Made by a program: the position numbers and the translations under genes. From Primula veris (Eukaryota; Streptophyta; Magnoliopsida; Ericales; Primulaceae), in NCBI GenBank assembly GCA_963682055.1, contig OY821746.1, positions 14,683,992-14,747,991 of the forward strand: DNA of 64,000 nucleotides, in the 5' to 3' direction. The notes under the pieces are model-generated. The model saw nothing but the letters and a program-made list of their open reading frames with translations, searched no databases and had not been told where the DNA came from. The first letter of the stretch is position 1. The number at the start of each line of letters is the position of its first letter. Positions 60,837-64,000 of this stretch are shown one piece after another.

Positions 60837-60919
60837 TTTATTGTCTCCAGAGATAGGAATCAAACCACTCCGAATCTGATAAGCCAATAGAGTCGGTCAC
60901 CATCAATGGCAAACAAATA
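60837..60919. pseudogene. Displaced RPN1 fragment (exon 17 start plus intron 16 end)
   Basis: These 83 bases match 15840-15922 of the RPN1 gene without gaps and with seven differences (about 92% identity); all seven are transitions. The match covers about 39 bases of exon 17, the splice acceptor and about 44 bases of intron 16, in the same orientation as the parent. Because intron is included, the copy was made at the DNA level. It ends exactly where a Stowaway-like CTCTCTCCGTCCC terminus begins (60920). Confidence 0.88.
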
Positions 60920-61240
60920 CTCTCTCCGTCCCTAAACAAATGTATCCTACGAAAATACGTGCAAATTTGATCGATAATTTTTTCATATCTATATTGCCGA
61001 AAAAAATATTTTCAAAAGTTAAACACGTAGTTCATGGTTAGAACTATATGATGGAATTTTCATATAAAAAAATTGAAAATTGAAAATTGAAAATTGAAAA
61101 TTGATGGAATTTTCATATAAAAAAAATTAGCATATAATCCAAATTTTTGTTATGTGTGAAATTGGGGGAAACGTTTTTATAGAATGACATATTTTTGTGC
61201 AAAATTATCAAATTAGTCTATCAAATTAATGTTTGTCAAA
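60920..61240. mobile_element. Stowaway-like MITE end (partial)
   Basis: CTCTCTCCGTCCCTAAACAA at 60920, preceded by TA, is a standard plant Stowaway/mariner terminus, and ACGTGCAAATTTGA follows as in the 5113-6311 element. I found no matching right terminus, so the right limit is a guess. An ATTGAAAATTGAAAATTG run lies at about 61071-61104. Confidence 0.45.
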
Positions 61241-63347
61241 TATCACGTGACATGATTCCGTGATTTATTTAGACGGTGGTACCTAAATTGGAAAGTTATT
61301 ATAGTATGATACCTAAATTGGAAAATTTGAAAGGTGCATACCCAAATCGTTAAAAGCAGATAGTTTGGTGTACTAAACCTAAAAAACCCCATACATATAG
61401 CAGTACATGTATATAAATTTCGTGGTTTCCTAAATAAATCTTGTATACATTAATTAATGATATTTATGATAAATGTTAATGTGCTAATTAATGACTATAT
61501 CTCATCATCATTATTTTTAGAAGAATTTACGTGAAACAAATCATCATATAAATTCTATACATTTATATTACATTTTTACATATAACAATATTCTAATCGA
61601 CAAAATTAATGAGCCGAAATTAATTCAATAAACATGGAAATGTTAAATAGAAAATTGCAAAATTTAAATCACTAAATTAATGTAAAATGGTATTTAATGT
61701 CACATTAGTATTTATATATTATCTTTCTAAATCGAATGATTTTGTACTTTACCATATAGATTTTTAACAAATTCTATTGCAAATCTTGACATTTATGAGT
61801 TTTATTTTTCAAATGAAAAAAAAAATGTTATAAAAAACGGGTTAAATGAGTCGGGTCAAATGGATAAATATGCAATTTTATACATGGGTCGGGTCGGGTC
61901 GGGTTTTGAATGACCGGACCCAATTGTCATCATAGTATATATATATTAGTTTTAATTTAACAGTGGTTAAAGTGATTATAGCATAAACAGTCAAATAAGT
62001 TGATTGTTACAGAAAAAACATTCAACATCAGTTCTTTAGATTAATTTAATGAGATGCAATTATTAAGTGTTCTTCTAATTATTATTTTTTGCATCAATAT
62101 CTCAGGCGCTAAATTAAGGTAAACCAGTAATTACTTGATCAATTCTAGCAGTTGAAGTTGATATTGCACATCAACAACCCTACTCTCGAAAACAAGGACA
62201 CTGGTCTCATTTTATTTACTTGATTATTTAGTACATATTTTTAAACTTTGATAATTAAAAACCCATGATTAATTTTAAAAAGAAAAAAAAAATAGGTGCA
62301 AATGTTCAATGATTCTACTTCTTTTTACTTTTTATTTATTTTAACTTTGATAGTTATTGATATTTGATTCTATGTTACTATGTATCAAATTTTAAACAAA
62401 AACCATAAATTTGGGTTTTTGATAATTAAGTCCGAAAGTATGTACTTAAATAATAACTCTCCCTTATTTATAAGTACTCAGAAGTACTCTCTGGCATATA
62501 TTTTTTCTTCAAAAGAGTTTTCATAACACAAATTTTCCAAATTGTGTGCAAATTTGGAAGTATATTATAAATTCCAATCTGTATATTATAAATCAACAAT
62601 TTGGAAGTACATTATAAATTCCAATCTGTATTATGTTATCGTTACGTGTGAAATTTTAGGGAATTTCAAACAATAACCTATATGATTTTTTACTTTTTTT
62701 TCCTTAATTTTTTTACCCTCTACTTCTAAAAGTCCGTTTCCATTAACAATTTTTTTCGGTATTGTGTCACAAAAATGTTTTTGTTTTGCTTGGAAGAGGG
62801 TTCTAAACGCAGAGTAAACTTTTTTGATCCTACTCTGTTTTAAAAATCATGATAAAAGCACGATACAACGTTTGTGAAAAGAATGCCTACGCTTTTTAGC
62901 CTTTTGGCTGGTAAAACGATATTAGTGTGTTTTTTATGTTAAAAAGCGCGCTTTTAGGGACTTGTAGTTTTTTTTTTTAGTTTTATTTGTCCAAAAAAAA
63001 TTCGACATTTGAAAATTTGTAGTATTAAAGGACTAAAATTCGTTTGTGTTTTTGCAATTTATGAAATATTTTAATTTTCCTTATGTAAAAAATCGTTAAA
63101 TAATGTTTTCAAAATATATATTAAACATGTATATTTTTTTATATTTCTAACATGTATATTTTTCTACTATAAAAAAATTTACACTTCAAATCTACGGTAT
63201 TGACACTTTTATCCCTCATAAAAATGATTTGATCGACCTTGGATAAAATAACATATATCACCAGGACTCCTTAACGTACTAACACAACACTTGTGCAAAT
63301 GAGATATTACCTACAATGAAAATCCCATCATAAGAATCTTGAAACAG
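61241..63347. other. Intergenic or upstream intron, no recognised gene
   Basis: AT-rich. A GGGTCGGGTCGGGTCGGG tract lies at 61888-61910. A 46-bp direct duplication (ATTATAAATTCCAATCTGTA words) is at 62565-62630. The stretch just before 63348 should contain the intron preceding the MATH exons, but I could not find the previous exon. Confidence 0.4.
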
Positions 63348-63859
63348 GAGGTTGTCATTGTACCCAAACGGAAACAAGAAAATGAACGGGAGTGATCATA
63401 TATCTCTCTATTTGGCGTTGTCCGAGTCGAATGCTCTCCCCTTGAACTCAGAAGTTTATGCTCTCTTAAATCTATTTGTTTATGATCAGATACGCGACAA
63501 GTACATGACAGTTGAAGGTGGTGATCCTCATACACATATTTATACATATGAATATCCATGTTAGAATTATGTTTCACATTTATTGATGATATCATTTCGC
63601 TCTATTTAGATAAAACCCAAAATGGAGCGCGTTTTCATGCAATGAAGACTGATTGTGGATTCCTTGATCCCACAAAGAGGTACCTTGTCGATGATCATTG
63701 CATATTTGGTGCAGAGGTTTATGTTAGAAACACAACTGGAAAAGGGGAATTGATTTCGGTTTTATCGCAACTGCAAGGTGATTTCTTTTCGTGTTCTGTA
63801 GATGTAGACTCGAAAATTCGTTTAGAATCAGACATCTTCAAAGTGGGAGGGCACAAATG
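63348..63859 (+). CDS. MATH (TRAF-like) domain protein, internal exons (partial gene)
   Basis: Two exons, 63348-63517 and 63610-63859, join in frame. They encode RLSLYPNGNKKMNGSDHISL, YLALSESNALPLNSEVYAL, FVYDQIRDKYMTVED, then ARFHAMKTDCGFLDP, YLVDDHCIFGAEVYVR and FKVGGHKW. These are the blocks of plant MATH domains (YPNGN, SLYLA, F-L-DQ--KY, FH-MK--WG, YLVDD-C-FGAEV). MATH proteins bind partners, often as ubiquitin-ligase or clathrin-linked adaptors. Both outer boundaries split a tryptophan codon the same way: AAATG before the donor at 63860, and G-AGG after the acceptor at 63346-63347. This is the exon design of multi-MATH genes, and the second exon ends at the start of another MATH unit. 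The gene continues beyond 64000; its 5' exons were not found in the window, so a fragment is possible. Confidence 0.82.
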
Positions 63860-64000
63860 GTAGCTTACATCTATTCACTAGACCTATTCTTTTCTTTGTA
63901 TGTAATTGGATTAACTTGGAAAGACTAAAGAATTAAATATACATATACATCCAAATTGAAAGTATAAATAAAGAGACAAGAGTACCTTGAAATTCTAAAC

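Noticed and set aside
61888..61910. GGGTCGGGTCGGG tract as telomere-like repeat
   Set aside because: The plant telomere unit is TTTAGGG; this is a short GGGTC repeat like those at the ends of hAT-type elements nearby.

Overview
This is nuclear DNA of a flowering plant, almost certainly a eudicot. It is AT-rich, the genes have GT-AG introns with T-rich acceptors, the host proteins have plant-type sequences, and the intergenic space is layered with plant transposons (Mutator-like, hAT, CACTA, PIF/Harbinger, Tc1/mariner, pogo, Copia). I cannot name the species. All protein identities come from recognising families in my own translations; no database was searched.

Four host genes are supported. 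(1) Positions 148-1274 (+) hold the last five exons of a carnosine N-methyltransferase-like (N2227 family) gene. (2) Positions 9871-26741 (-) hold a complete 25-exon gene for the 26S proteasome base subunit RPN1; all exons join in frame to 894 residues. (3) Positions 47418-48844 (+) hold a two-exon gene for a 74-residue TAXIMIN-type cysteine-rich small protein. (4) Positions 63348-63859 (+) hold two internal exons of a MATH (TRAF-like) domain gene that runs off the right edge.

The rest is mostly mobile DNA. From the left: a 360-bp MULE-type MITE (2170-2529); short tandem repeats; a 1.2-kb Stowaway-like element (5113-6311) with a further foldback inside it; and a 974-bp pogo/Tigger-like element (7805-8778) with a 95-codon internally deleted transposase. 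RPN1 introns carry a 5-copy tandem array derived from a hAT-like insertion (11120-13074), a 1,024-bp MULE with GC-rich cargo (21990-23013) and a degenerate minisatellite (24100-26600). Between RPN1 and the TAXIMIN gene lie an AT-rich palindrome (27000-27540), a 6.35-kb long-inverted-repeat element carrying pieces of an alpha-tubulin gene and a sugar-transporter gene (28152-34503), a MULE (36698-42471) split by a gag-only LTR retrotransposon (37380-42175), a Tourist-like MITE (42489-43205), a hAT-like element (43599-44299) and a 1.5-kb minisatellite (44505-45975). Right of the TAXIMIN gene are a foldback MITE, a possible Helitron, a CACTA-like element (53206-58430) with a decayed Copia element inside, another foldback element (59275-60320), and an 83-bp displaced copy of an RPN1 exon/intron junction (60837-60919).

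The host genes show no sign of working together; they are ordinary neighbours in a TE-rich region. The most notable content is gene-fragment capture and tandem amplification by transposons. I found no convincing wholly new biochemical system.
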